A stretch of 64,000 nucleotides of DNA from Rikenellaceae bacterium (GTDB taxonomy: Bacteria > Bacteroidota > Bacteroidia > Bacteroidales > Rikenellaceae). The stretch's first letter is position 1. Each line of letters opens with the position of its first letter. This document shows, in pieces, positions 36,537-44,789 of this stretch. A program made the translations under genes and the position numbers. The stretch spans positions 62,001 to 126,000 of the forward strand of contig SUZX01000003.1 of NCBI GenBank assembly GCA_015059735.1, in the 5' to 3' direction. Under the pieces are notes generated by a model that was not told where the DNA came from, made no database searches, and worked only from the letters and a program-made list of their open reading frames with translations.

Positions 36537-37115
36537 TTATTTACGGGAGTTAAACAAATAAACGAACGAAAGACCTATCTCAGTAGGAATGGGCATCCAA
36601 CGAGTATCGTGTCGTTTCGGTTCAGAGGCTACACGCGAAATCCGGTCGTAATCCAATCGGGCAACACCCACACCGGCCGACAATTCGAGATTCCAATGCG
36701 GGCTGATATAGAATTGGTATCCGACGCCGACACCGAGAGCCACAATCGAGCCTTTGTAGTAACGTTGCACCAACGCATCGAACAATCGAAACGGAGGTCG
36801 GAATCCGCCAAAATCGAACTCTCCGCCGAGCAAATGTGCCGACACAAAGGCACGCGTATATTTCTCGGTAAACCAATATCGGTATTCGGGCTTTACGAAC
36901 CAATGTTGGAGTTTGATATGCGAATCAATGGTCCAAGGATTGTAATTAGCGCTGATATTGATGGTCGAATGTTTACTCAATGCAACTTCAACACCCAAGT
37001 TCGGGGTTGTTGTAGCCCAATAGATTAAATTGGTTTTGGCGGCCCATTGTTGAGCCGTTGTCCCCAATGACATGCCGAAGAGAAGTCCGAGGGTCAGTAG
37101 AATTTTCTTATACAT
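36537..37115 (-). CDS. DUF3575 outer-membrane beta-barrel protein
   Basis: The start at 37115 (MYKKILLTLGLLFGMSLGTTAQQ) gives a proper signal peptide and lies after a consensus promoter; 192 residues. The mature part is an eight-strand-like barrel with alternating hydrophobics: WAAKTNLIYWATTTPNLGVE, WFVKPEYRYWFTEKYTRAFVSAH, VALGVGVGYQFYISPHWNLE, LDYDRI, ending in the outer-membrane-type aromatic LSFVYLF. DUF3575 proteins are found upstream of Mfa/Fim-type fimbrial genes in Bacteroidales. It heads the unit. Confidence 0.82.
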   Translation of the reverse strand: MYKKILLTLGLLFGMSLGTTAQQWAAKTNLIYWATTTPNLGVEVALSKHSTINISANYNPWTIDSHIKLQHWFVKPEYRYWFTEKYTRAFVSAHLLGGEFDFGGFRPPFRLFDALVQRYYKGSIVALGVGVGYQFYISPHWNLELSAGVGVARLDYDRISRVASEPKRHDTRWMPIPTEIGLSFVYLFNSRK

Positions 37116-37139
37116 AAGACCGAAAGTTTTAACAAAACG

Positions 37140-37170
37140 CAAATTTAATAAACTTATTGATAATTACAAA
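37140..37170 (-). promoter_or_regulatory. promoter of the DUF3575 unit
   Basis: On the reverse strand TTTG (37170-37167), 19 bases, then TAAATTTG (37147-37140): a consensus Bacteroidota promoter about 20 bases from the ATG at 37115 to the predicted start site. Confidence 0.75.
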
Positions 37171-37296
37171 CTTTTGCCGATCTTTTTCTATCATATCGTT
37201 ATGTATCATCACCAAAATTGCAAAAGCTTCCATAAAACATTCTGCACAATATGCAATAGATCATAATGGCCTTATATTAACCGCCAATTCTTTGTA

Positions 37297-37327
37297 TTGT
37301 ATATCCTCACTTTATTTTATACCTTTG
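37297..37327 (+). promoter_or_regulatory. MATE gene promoter, adjacent to the start codon
   Basis: TTG at 37297-37299 and TACCTTTG at 37320-37327, 20 bases apart. The -7 box ends 7 bases before the ATG at 37335, so the mRNA should have a leader of only about 3-4 bases. Confidence 0.65.
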
Positions 37328-37334
37328 CCACCCC

Positions 37335-38696
37335 ATGTACGTTTTTTCGAAATATAAAGACCAATACAAAGCCAATTTGCGCCTTGCCCTGCCCGTGATG
37401 CTCACACAACTCGGACAGATTCTCACACAATTGGCCGACAACTTGATGGTAGGTCGTTACGGTGGCGAGGATCCGATCCCATTGGCAGCCGTATCTTTCG
37501 GAGGTTCCGTATTTTTCATCTTGTTCATCACGGCAATCGGAATTGCGTTGGGCATGACTCCGATCGTCGGAGAACTCTTCGCACAGGGTGATCGCAAACG
37601 ATCTGCCGGTCTGTTGCAAAACGGAATTCTGTTTTATACGTTGTTAGGCATTGTCGTCAGTCTCGTTCAATTGGCAGCCATTCCGTTACTCTATCACCTC
37701 GGACAACCCACCGAAGTTGTCGATGCCGCCATTCCCTATTACCGCATGTTGGTATTCAGCCTGCCTTTTGTCATGCTCTTCTTTGCTTTCAAACAATTTC
37801 TCGAAGGCGTTGGCAATACCAAAGCAGAGTTGGCAGCCACCATCATTGCCAACATTGCCAATGTCGGTTTCAATTGGCTGTTCATCTACGGACATTGGGG
37901 CTTTTCGGCCATGGGCGCCGAAGGTGCTGGTCTCGGCACATTACTCTCCCGCGGGATTGCCACCCTGTTGATTATCGGATACTTCTACTACCAACCACGA
38001 TATCGGGAATATTTTCAATACTTCTCGACACGCAACTACTCATGGGCCGTTGTTCGACGTTTGTTGCACATCGGCCTGCCAATCTCATTGCAGATGTTTC
38101 TTGAAACCTCGGCGTTTGTCGGCACCGGAATTATGATGGGTTGGTTAGGCAAAGAAGCAATCAGTGCCCATCAAATCGCCATCACGCTAGGTAATTGTGC
38201 CTTTATGATCGTTTTATCGATCGGAGCTGCTACCACCATTCGCGTATCACATTGTTACGGAAAACGCAACATCCCCGAACTGTCGTCAGCAGCCCATGCC
38301 TCACTTCACTTGGTGCTGGTATGGAATGCTTTTGCCGCCCTCATGTTCATTCTATTCCGTCATCAGATTCCGACACTCTTTACCTCCAACACCGAGGTTA
38401 TAGCCATCACTGCCGAATTGATGATTTTTGCCGCTTTATACCAACTATCCGACGGACTTCAAAATGTCTCGATCGGTATTCTACGCGGAATTCAGGATGT
38501 AAAAATCATCATGCCGATTGCATTTGTCGCCTATTGGCTGCTCAATATTCCCGCTAGCTATCTGTTCGGATTTACGTTCGGAATGGGCCCCTCGGGTTTG
38601 TTTCTCGGGTTCTCGTTCGGACTCTCTGCCGCAGCCGTATTATTGCTGTTTCGCATCCATCGCAACTTAAAGATATTACGCGCAAGAGTCGGGTAA
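37335..38696 (+). CDS. MATE family multidrug / toxin exporter (NorM-like)
   Basis: A 453-residue inner-membrane antiporter with about twelve helices in two MatE repeats. Family features: LPVMLTQLGQILTQLADNLMVGRYGG in helix 1 (split here for reading: LALPVMLTQLGQ and DNLMVGRYG), PLAAVSFGGSVFF, and the second repeat starting LLHIGLPISLQMFLETSAF. It exports cationic compounds using H+ or Na+. Substrate is unknown. It has its own promoter and no operon partner; ricT follows 115 bases later. Confidence 0.93.
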   Translation: MYVFSKYKDQYKANLRLALPVMLTQLGQILTQLADNLMVGRYGGEDPIPLAAVSFGGSVFFILFITAIGIALGMTPIVGELFAQGDRKRSAGLLQNGILFYTLLGIVVSLVQLAAIPLLYHLGQPTEVVDAAIPYYRMLVFSLPFVMLFFAFKQFLEGVGNTKAELAATIIANIANVGFNWLFIYGHWGFSAMGAEGAGLGTLLSRGIATLLIIGYFYYQPRYREYFQYFSTRNYSWAVVRRLLHIGLPISLQMFLETSAFVGTGIMMGWLGKEAISAHQIAITLGNCAFMIVLSIGAATTIRVSHCYGKRNIPELSSAAHASLHLVLVWNAFAALMFILFRHQIPTLFTSNTEVIAITAELMIFAALYQLSDGLQNVSIGILRGIQDVKIIMPIAFVAYWLLNIPASYLFGFTFGMGPSGLFLGFSFGLSAAAVLLLFRIHRNLKILRARVG

Positions 38697-38811
38697 TACA
38701 CCCATCAACAGAGTCTTTGTGCGCAAACCTTCCTCCGCCTTCGGATATTTTACGTATTAAGGTCCGAATAATTCAATATTTTTACGTATCTTTACGCAAA
38801 TTATACCAGAC

Positions 38812-40185
38812 ATGGAGATCGACAAACAACATAACCACTGTTTTGAACCCGAAATCGGTCGTGGCTGCGCCTTCTGCAACTGCGGTGAAGAGTGTGAAGC
38901 ACAAGCTTGCGACGGTTGTTTCAAACTACACGAAACAGCGTGGCTGGAAGAGTATCCCGACAACCTGCCAACCGATATCGTAGAAGTTCGTTTCAAAAAT
39001 ACCCGCCGTTCGTTTTACCAAAACTGCAACAATCTCGATTTGCAGGTGGGTGACATCGTTGCCGTAGAGGCCTCGCCTGGACATGATATCGGTGTTGTTT
39101 CGCTTACCGGAGATTTGGTGGCACGCCAAATGCGTCGTACGGGATTCACTCCTTACAACGGCGAATACAAAAAAATCTATCGCAAGGCAAAACCTTACGA
39201 CATCGAGCGCTGGCAGGAGGCCATTGCGCTCGAACACGAGACCATGATTGCCTCCCGACAAATTGCTGCCGATATGGGCTTGAACATGAAAATCGGCGAC
39301 GTAGAGTATCAAGGCGACAAGATCAAAGCTATTTTCTACTATATTGCCGATGAGCGTGTCGATTTCCGCGAACTGATCAAAGTATTCGCCGAGCGATTCC
39401 ATATCCGTATCGAAATGAAACAGATCGGAGCTCGCCAAGAGGCCGGTCGTATCGGCGGTTTGGGAGCGTGTGGTCGCGAATTGTGTTGTGCCTCGTGGAT
39501 CTCCAATTTTTCGAGTGTCACAACGGGAGCTGCACGCACACAAGACATCTCACTCAACCCACAAAAGCTGGCCGGCCAATGTTCGAAACTCAAATGTTGC
39601 ATGATGTATGAGTACGATGTTTATGCCGATGCCCGCAAGGACTTCCCGCGTCTTCGCGAGCCGTTACAGGCTATTGATGGAGAATATTTCCTCGTAAAAA
39701 GCGATATCCTCGGAGGTACGATGACATTCTCCTCATCGAAAGATGCGATGGTTAACGTCGTCACCTTGTCGATAGCCCGTGTCAAAGAGATCATGGCGAT
39801 CAATCGAGCCGGCCAAAAAGTTAACAAATTGCAAGACGACTCCGCTCTTGTGGTTACATCCGAAGAGCCTACCTATCGTTCGGAAGAGGATAGCATCACC
39901 CGTTTCGATCGTACCAAGCGACGCAAGCGAAATCGCAATAATCGTAATGATCAGGATCGCCGGAATCACGATCGCACCTCCAACAACCCGCGTAGCGAAA
40001 CGCAAACAGCCCAACCGGTCGAAAACACGGGGGCAACAGTTGCTTTGGCAGAGAATTCCGGATCGGAATTGCATGGCGATAACCGCGAAGGCAAATTCAA
40101 CCAAAATCGCCACAATAATCGCAACCATCGTCATTCGCACCGCCCGCGCAACAACAATGGCGGGACAGGGACAAAACACGAATAG
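38812..40185 (+). CDS. ricT: PSP1-domain protein, RicT (YaaT) homologue with cysteine cluster and basic low-complexity tail
   Basis: A 457-residue protein. In Bacillus the homologue RicT works with RicA/RicF as an iron-sulfur complex acting on RNA maturation. Here seven cysteines fall in residues 10-36 (C10, 19, 22, 24, 28, 33, 36) and more in GACGRELCCASW and SKLKCCMMYEY, so metal or Fe-S binding is likely. The PSP1 core spans about 55-300 (TDIVEVRFKNTRRSFY, VDFRELIKVFAERFHIRIEM). The last 90 residues are Arg/Asn/His-rich (KRRKRNRNNRNDQDRRNHDR), typical of RNA-binding disordered tails. A weak -7 (TATCTTTA, 38787) precedes it. gldH follows after 11 bases, a conserved Bacteroidota pairing. Confidence 0.88.
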   Translation: MEIDKQHNHCFEPEIGRGCAFCNCGEECEAQACDGCFKLHETAWLEEYPDNLPTDIVEVRFKNTRRSFYQNCNNLDLQVGDIVAVEASPGHDIGVVSLTGDLVARQMRRTGFTPYNGEYKKIYRKAKPYDIERWQEAIALEHETMIASRQIAADMGLNMKIGDVEYQGDKIKAIFYYIADERVDFRELIKVFAERFHIRIEMKQIGARQEAGRIGGLGACGRELCCASWISNFSSVTTGAARTQDISLNPQKLAGQCSKLKCCMMYEYDVYADARKDFPRLREPLQAIDGEYFLVKSDILGGTMTFSSSKDAMVNVVTLSIARVKEIMAINRAGQKVNKLQDDSALVVTSEEPTYRSEEDSITRFDRTKRRKRNRNNRNDQDRRNHDRTSNNPRSETQTAQPVENTGATVALAENSGSELHGDNREGKFNQNRHNNRNHRHSHRPRNNNGGTGTKHE

Positions 40186-40196
40186 CAAAACGAAGG

Positions 40197-40658
40197 GTGA
40201 GAATCAAAATCAGCATAGTTGCGGCAGTCGTTTCGGCATTGTTGTCGTTCGGATGTTTATCGCCACACCAGTCAACCGCTGTTGATGTCGATGTTTCGGC
40301 GTGGTCTGTTCCGGCAACGTTGCTGTTACCCAATGCCGATACAACAACTTTGCGCGATCTGCAACTTTTTTTTCGGTGCACCGACCTTTTTTCGGCCGAC
40401 AGCGCTTCGTTTCGTATAGTATTTCATGCTCCCGACAACACCTCTTTTGAGGAGTTGTTTTTGACAACTTTCCCATCAAAAAACACCGCGGCGGCATTAC
40501 ATCCGGAATTCATCGTTCCGTATCGTTCCCAAGTCTGTTTCAAACGGTCGGGAAACTACCGCATGCAAATCACTCCGCTACGCCCCTTGCAGGGTGTCGA
40601 AAGTGTAGGAATCAACATTTCAAAAAGTAATCAAACCGACAATCATGGGCAAAGATAA
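40197..40658 (+). CDS. gldH: gliding motility lipoprotein GldH
   Basis: A 153-residue lipoprotein (GTG start, signal with lipobox LLSFGC, Cys20). The mature part has the GldH-type beta fold: DVDVSAWSV, TLRDLQLFFRCTD, and a C-terminal ITPLRPLQGVESVGINI. GldH is needed for gliding in Flavobacterium but is widely kept in non-gliding Bacteroidales, where its job is unclear. It lies between ricT and trmB and overlaps trmB by 14 bases, so the three genes are coupled. Confidence 0.85.
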   Translation: MRIKISIVAAVVSALLSFGCLSPHQSTAVDVDVSAWSVPATLLLPNADTTTLRDLQLFFRCTDLFSADSASFRIVFHAPDNTSFEELFLTTFPSKNTAAALHPEFIVPYRSQVCFKRSGNYRMQITPLRPLQGVESVGINISKSNQTDNHGQR

Positions 40659-41400
40659 ACTTCGCAGATTTCGTGAGAACCTGACTTTCAGCTGCTTTCT
40701 CCAACCCGAGTTCGAAGAGATATTTCGCACGGATCACCCGATCAAAGGGCATTGGAATCGTGACTTTTTTCACAACGACCGACCGATTGTCGTGGAATTG
40801 GGTTGCGGTAAAGGCGAATACACCGTTGCGTTGGCCGAACGCGATCCCTCGCGGAACTACATTGGAATAGATATCAAAGGAGCCCGCATGTGGCGAGGAG
40901 CCAAAACTGTCACCGAACGTAATATTCCCAATGCCGGCTTTCTGCGCACCCGCATCGAATTTATCAACTCCCTCTTTGCCGAAGGAGAGGTTTCCGAGAT
41001 TTGGATCACCTTTCCCGATCCGCAACTCAAAACCAGCCGCGCCCGCAAACGACTTACCTCACCGATATTTTTGGAATATTATGCCCACATGTTGGTAGCA
41101 AACGGCTGGATCAACTTGAAAACCGATTCAAAACACCTCTACGCCTACACCAACGAAGTAATACGCCATTTCGATTTACCATGCGAGGTTTCCAATCCCG
41201 ACATCTATGGATCAGGATATGCCGATGAAGTATTATCCGTAAAAACAGCCTACGAAAGTCGTTTTCTCGAAATGGGGCTACCAATCACCTATACCCGTTT
41301 TTCGCTCAACGGGCGAAGTGAGTTCCCATGGTTCGACTGGGAGCAGGACGCCCTGCTTGAAAAAGACGAGAAAGACAATGAGCCGGAGCGAGAACGATAG
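40645..41400 (+). CDS. trmB: tRNA (guanine-N7-)-methyltransferase
   Basis: A 251-residue class I SAM methyltransferase that makes m7G46 in tRNA. The SAM site is VVELGCGKGEYTVALAE with YIGIDIKGARMWRG, and the catalytic/tRNA-binding stretch is EIWITFPDPQLKTSRARKR. The product begins MGKDKLRRFRENLTF, the usual Bacteroidota start. It overlaps gldH by 14 bases and runs to within 5 bases of the convergent ung gene; a small palindrome CGGAGC / GCTCCG (41384-41405) straddles the two stops. Confidence 0.95.
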   Translation: MGKDKLRRFRENLTFSCFLQPEFEEIFRTDHPIKGHWNRDFFHNDRPIVVELGCGKGEYTVALAERDPSRNYIGIDIKGARMWRGAKTVTERNIPNAGFLRTRIEFINSLFAEGEVSEIWITFPDPQLKTSRARKRLTSPIFLEYYAHMLVANGWINLKTDSKHLYAYTNEVIRHFDLPCEVSNPDIYGSGYADEVLSVKTAYESRFLEMGLPITYTRFSLNGRSEFPWFDWEQDALLEKDEKDNEPERER

Positions 41401-41405
41401 CTCCG

Positions 41406-42068
41406 CTACCACACGATCGGCTCTTTGCCTATCGACCGCAGATAATCATTGGCTTGGGAGAAATGCTTACACCCGAAAAATCCACGATACACCGAGAGTG
41501 GAGAAGGATGCACAGCTTTAAGAATACAGTTGCGTTGCGGATCGGCAATCGCACCTTTACGTTGTGCATAATTTCCCCAAAGCATATAAACGACCCCCTC
41601 TTTCCGCTCGTTGATTACTCGCACAACCGCATCGGTAAAGGTTTCCCAACCGCACCCCGCATGCGATGCGGCCTCGTGTTCTCGCACTGTCAGCACCGCA
41701 TTCAGTAACAATACCCCTTGCTCGGCCCAACGATCGAGTTCGCCCGTTGGAGGAATAGGAGTTCCGACATCGTTGCGTACCTCCTGAAAAATATTTTGCA
41801 ACGAAGGTGGAAACGGCACACCCGCTCCGACTGAGAAACAGAGTCCGTTTGCTTGATTCGGTCCATGATAGGGATCTTGTCCGATAATCACCACCTTCAA
41901 CTTTTCGAAAGGACATTTGTCGAATGCTCGAAAGATATTACTACCTCGCGGATAAATTCGTCGGGAGGCGTATTCTTGTCGCACGAACTCCGTAAGTTGA
42001 ACAAAATAAGACTTCTCAAATTCGGCAGAAAGCAACTCTTTCCAATCGGGGGCAATCTTTACATCCAT
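41406..42068 (-). CDS. ung: uracil-DNA glycosylase
   Basis: Family 1 UDG of 220 residues that removes uracil from DNA. The start at 42068 (MDVKIAPDWKELLSAEFEKSYF) is the family N-terminus; an earlier ATG at 42113 adds an unrelated hydrophobic leader. The catalytic Asp is in IIGQDPYHGPNQANGL, the uracil-specific region is VLLLNAVLTVREHEAASH and the minor-groove loop His is in HPSPLSVYRGFFG. All functional motifs are complete. Confidence 0.97.
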   Translation of the reverse strand: MDVKIAPDWKELLSAEFEKSYFVQLTEFVRQEYASRRIYPRGSNIFRAFDKCPFEKLKVVIIGQDPYHGPNQANGLCFSVGAGVPFPPSLQNIFQEVRNDVGTPIPPTGELDRWAEQGVLLLNAVLTVREHEAASHAGCGWETFTDAVVRVINERKEGVVYMLWGNYAQRKGAIADPQRNCILKAVHPSPLSVYRGFFGCKHFSQANDYLRSIGKEPIVW

Positions 42069-42121
42069 AATGATTATGCGATAAAAACAAGTAAATATAC
42101 AGAAAAGTATCAAAAAATCAT

Positions 42122-42129
42122 TATTTTTG
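42122..42129 (+). promoter_or_regulatory. -7 box of the alkaline phosphatase gene
   Basis: TATTTTTG, matching TAnnTTTG, about 36 bases upstream of the ATG when the start-site distance is allowed. No convincing -33 and no Pho-box-like repeat is recognised. Confidence 0.5.
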
Positions 42130-42169
42130 TAAAAATTCTCTCCAAAGAACCTTAAAAACTCAGAATATT

Positions 42170-43273
42170 ATGAAGAGATCGCTGCTATTCATCTTAATCG
42201 GATTACTCTTCGTTCTTCCAACTCACGGGCGTAAACGCGAAAAGGAGGAGATCCGAAACGTAATTCTTCTTATCGGTGATGGTATGGGTTTGGCTCATGT
42301 GTCGATGTTGCAGATTGCCGAAAAATATGCTCCCACAGCTTTCGATCGTGCCCATAATACGGCTCTTATCGTAACCCGTTCGGCAAACAATCGAGTTACC
42401 GATTCTTCGGCTGCTGGAACGGCTATTGCCACCGGCCATAAGACCAACAACAGCGTTGTCGGATTGAGTCCCTCCGGAGAGCGTCTTACCTCCATGATGG
42501 AGATGGCCCGAGATGCTGGTCGTCCGACAGGTCTTGTGGTAACTTGCCATTTGCAACATGCCACTCCCGCAGCGTTCTATGCTCATGTAAAACATCGTAA
42601 CAAAACAAAAGAGATCACCCAAGATTTGTTGCGCTCGAATTTCGACGTGCTGATCGGAGGCGGACGCAAATATTTGCGCGAGGAGTCTCCCGAAGGAGGA
42701 TCCTATTTAGAGGCTTTTCAAAAACGTGGGTATCAAGTAGTCGATACGCTTCCCGCCGCCAAAAAGATCCGCTCGGGACGTCTTTTATGCGTGGCTGCCG
42801 AAAAGATGTTACCCAGAGCAAAGGGACGAGGCGATTTTCTGCCTCAGGCTACAAAAAAGGCTTTGGAAATTCTCTCCGCCAATGCCAAGTCGGCAAAAAA
42901 GGGATTTTTGGTGATGATCGAAGGGTCGCAGATCGATCATGCAGCACATGCGAACAACGAAGAGCGAATACTCGCTGAGATGCACGACTTTGCTGCGACA
43001 ATCAATGTCGCTATGGATTTTGCCGACCGAAATTCGGGAACATTGGTCATCGTTGCTGCCGATCACGAAACCGGAGGATTGGCAATACCGGCCAAAAAGG
43101 CCGATTTCACATTGGCAGAGAATGGATTGAATTGTATCTTCGCCACAAAGGGACATTCCGCTACAATGGTTCCGGTATTCCTCTACGGCACGGGCGCCGA
43201 GCGTATTCACGGTGTCATGGATAACACCCAATTGGGTAAGCGAATCATGGAGCTATTGGGATTAAAGAAATAG
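42170..43273 (+). CDS. secreted alkaline phosphatase (PhoA superfamily)
   Basis: A 367-residue periplasmic phosphomonoesterase. A signal peptide (MKRSLLFILIGLLFVLPTHG) is followed by the metal-site Asp in VILLIGDGMG, the nucleophile Ser near residue 78 in NRVTDSSAAGTAIATG, later metal ligands in IEGSQIDHAAH and VAADHETGG, and the final His in KGHSATMVPVFLYG. It is shorter than E. coli PhoA but all ligands are present. It releases phosphate from organic esters outside the inner membrane. It stands alone, ended by a strong palindrome. Confidence 0.92.
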   Translation: MKRSLLFILIGLLFVLPTHGRKREKEEIRNVILLIGDGMGLAHVSMLQIAEKYAPTAFDRAHNTALIVTRSANNRVTDSSAAGTAIATGHKTNNSVVGLSPSGERLTSMMEMARDAGRPTGLVVTCHLQHATPAAFYAHVKHRNKTKEITQDLLRSNFDVLIGGGRKYLREESPEGGSYLEAFQKRGYQVVDTLPAAKKIRSGRLLCVAAEKMLPRAKGRGDFLPQATKKALEILSANAKSAKKGFLVMIEGSQIDHAAHANNEERILAEMHDFAATINVAMDFADRNSGTLVIVAADHETGGLAIPAKKADFTLAENGLNCIFATKGHSATMVPVFLYGTGAERIHGVMDNTQLGKRIMELLGLKK

Positions 43274-43296
43274 CATTCCCATAAACAAAATAGGCT

Positions 43297-43382
43297 GTCT
43301 AACAAGTCTAATTGTTACGATTTCACCCTCGCAAGAAATACTTTCTTGCGAGGGTGATTTTCATTTTCAGGGCTTGTTAGAC
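43297..43382. terminator. nested double palindrome between convergent genes
   Basis: An inner perfect 16-base stem TCACCCTCGCAAGAAA (43323-43338) against 43342-43357 is enclosed by an outer GTCTAACAAG (43297-43306) / CTTGTTAGAC (43373-43382). The inner hairpin has a T-rich flank; the outer arms match the stem core of the 14780 terminator. Confidence 0.85.
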
Positions 43383-43417
43383 GCCTTCCTAAGACAAGAA
43401 GCAATGCGACGCCGCCA

Positions 43418-44716
43418 CTACATCCCCTCGATCTCCAACAGCATCCACTTGTCCTGCAACACGCCTTCCAATACATTTTGCATGCAGAGATTCCAACTTA
43501 CAAATCCCTGAATACGGCCATCGGCGGTCTTATACTTAAACGACGAAGGAGCCAACGGCTCGCCGGTTTCGGCATGGTAGGTTTCGTGCATCGTACCGAA
43601 ATCTCGCAGGTCTTTGACAATCAATTGACCAACGGCACCAGCCATCCATGCAATCTCTTGTTCGAAACCATAGTGTTTCAATGCTATCGAGTAAATATAA
43701 TTTGTGATACCCCAAATCGGACCCTGCCAATTGGAGAAGGGCTTGATGATGTTTTTGTTGTTGTACTCCGGATCAGCTTTCGAGAGACTACGGAATCCAT
43801 AATCGGAACGCATCGCCTCCGAATTCAGCATGTAACGCTGCAATGTTGTGCGACCAGCAGCCTCCGGAGCCATCTTATACATCAAAGGCACAAACGAAGA
43901 GTAGCTGACACGCGGATAGTGATCACCCGTTTCGCGATCGACATTGTAATAGCACTGATCCTTTTCGTTCCAGCAATATTTATTTAAGTTCTCCTTGATG
44001 GCTTTGGCCTCTGCGGCAAACTGTTCCGACTCAACTTTGTTTCCTAATTCACGAGCAATCACGGCCAGCGACAACATCTCGCCATACATGAAAGCCGAAG
44101 CATCGGTGCAAAGGTAAGAGCGAGTATCTCCATCCCAATAGTTGAGTGCCGGATTGTTATCCGCACCGCTGAACATGGCAATCTCCCAAAAATAGAGCCC
44201 GTATTTGGGGTCGAAACGTTTCTCTCGCTGGTAATTCACCACCCGTTTGATAGCCTCATAGTGCGGAGCAATCCAACTGAAATCACCCGCAGCCACCGAA
44301 TAGTGGTATGCACCTTGTGCCAAGAGGGGTTTCATCGGGGCATATTTGCTATACATCGGGCGCGGGCCCTCCGGGGTCAAACTTCCGGAGATATAACCGG
44401 TTTCGTCGGCCAAATCGGCATAGAGTTGTACCCAATCTTTCATATATTGCGGCTCACCTCGCGAAATAAAGTGGTTGGCCATGAAGAAAGCATCCCAATC
44501 CCACAAATTCTGGTAAAAGCCGGCCGGAATCAGATAGGGATATTTCAGACAACCCTGTGGCTGACGAACCACCTCTTTACGCAGTTGAACGAACCCTTCG
44601 GAGATTTCGTCGTAGATACCCTGCAACTGAGTTTTGTCTGTCAAAAACGAATTCTGCTCATTCGTTCCACAAGCCACAAACAATGTGGCAACACCAAATA
44701 ATAATTTTTTCATCAC
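43418..44716 (-). CDS. GH37/GH63-type glycosidase lipoprotein (trehalase-like)
   Basis: A 432-residue lipoprotein (lipobox FVAC, Cys16) with an (alpha/alpha)6-barrel glycosidase domain. Characteristic parts are FYQNLWDWDAFFMANHF, the FWEIAMFSGADNNPAL region and SNWQGPIWGITNYIYSIAL, then ETYHAETGEPL with a possible catalytic Glu. This places it in the GH37/GH63 group, which includes trehalase, glucosidase I and mannosyl- or glucosylglycerate hydrolases; substrate cannot be chosen. It is the last gene of the araD operon, 73 bases after the transporter, and would hydrolyse a glycoside in the periplasm before uptake. Confidence 0.75.
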   Translation of the reverse strand: MMKKLLFGVATLFVACGTNEQNSFLTDKTQLQGIYDEISEGFVQLRKEVVRQPQGCLKYPYLIPAGFYQNLWDWDAFFMANHFISRGEPQYMKDWVQLYADLADETGYISGSLTPEGPRPMYSKYAPMKPLLAQGAYHYSVAAGDFSWIAPHYEAIKRVVNYQREKRFDPKYGLYFWEIAMFSGADNNPALNYWDGDTRSYLCTDASAFMYGEMLSLAVIARELGNKVESEQFAAEAKAIKENLNKYCWNEKDQCYYNVDRETGDHYPRVSYSSFVPLMYKMAPEAAGRTTLQRYMLNSEAMRSDYGFRSLSKADPEYNNKNIIKPFSNWQGPIWGITNYIYSIALKHYGFEQEIAWMAGAVGQLIVKDLRDFGTMHETYHAETGEPLAPSSFKYKTADGRIQGFVSWNLCMQNVLEGVLQDKWMLLEIEGM

Positions 44717-44789
44717 AACTTTTATTATGCATTCAAATCGTTATATATCAAAGAGTAATATTGATGATGGCAGGTCGAAAGTCGGAGTG

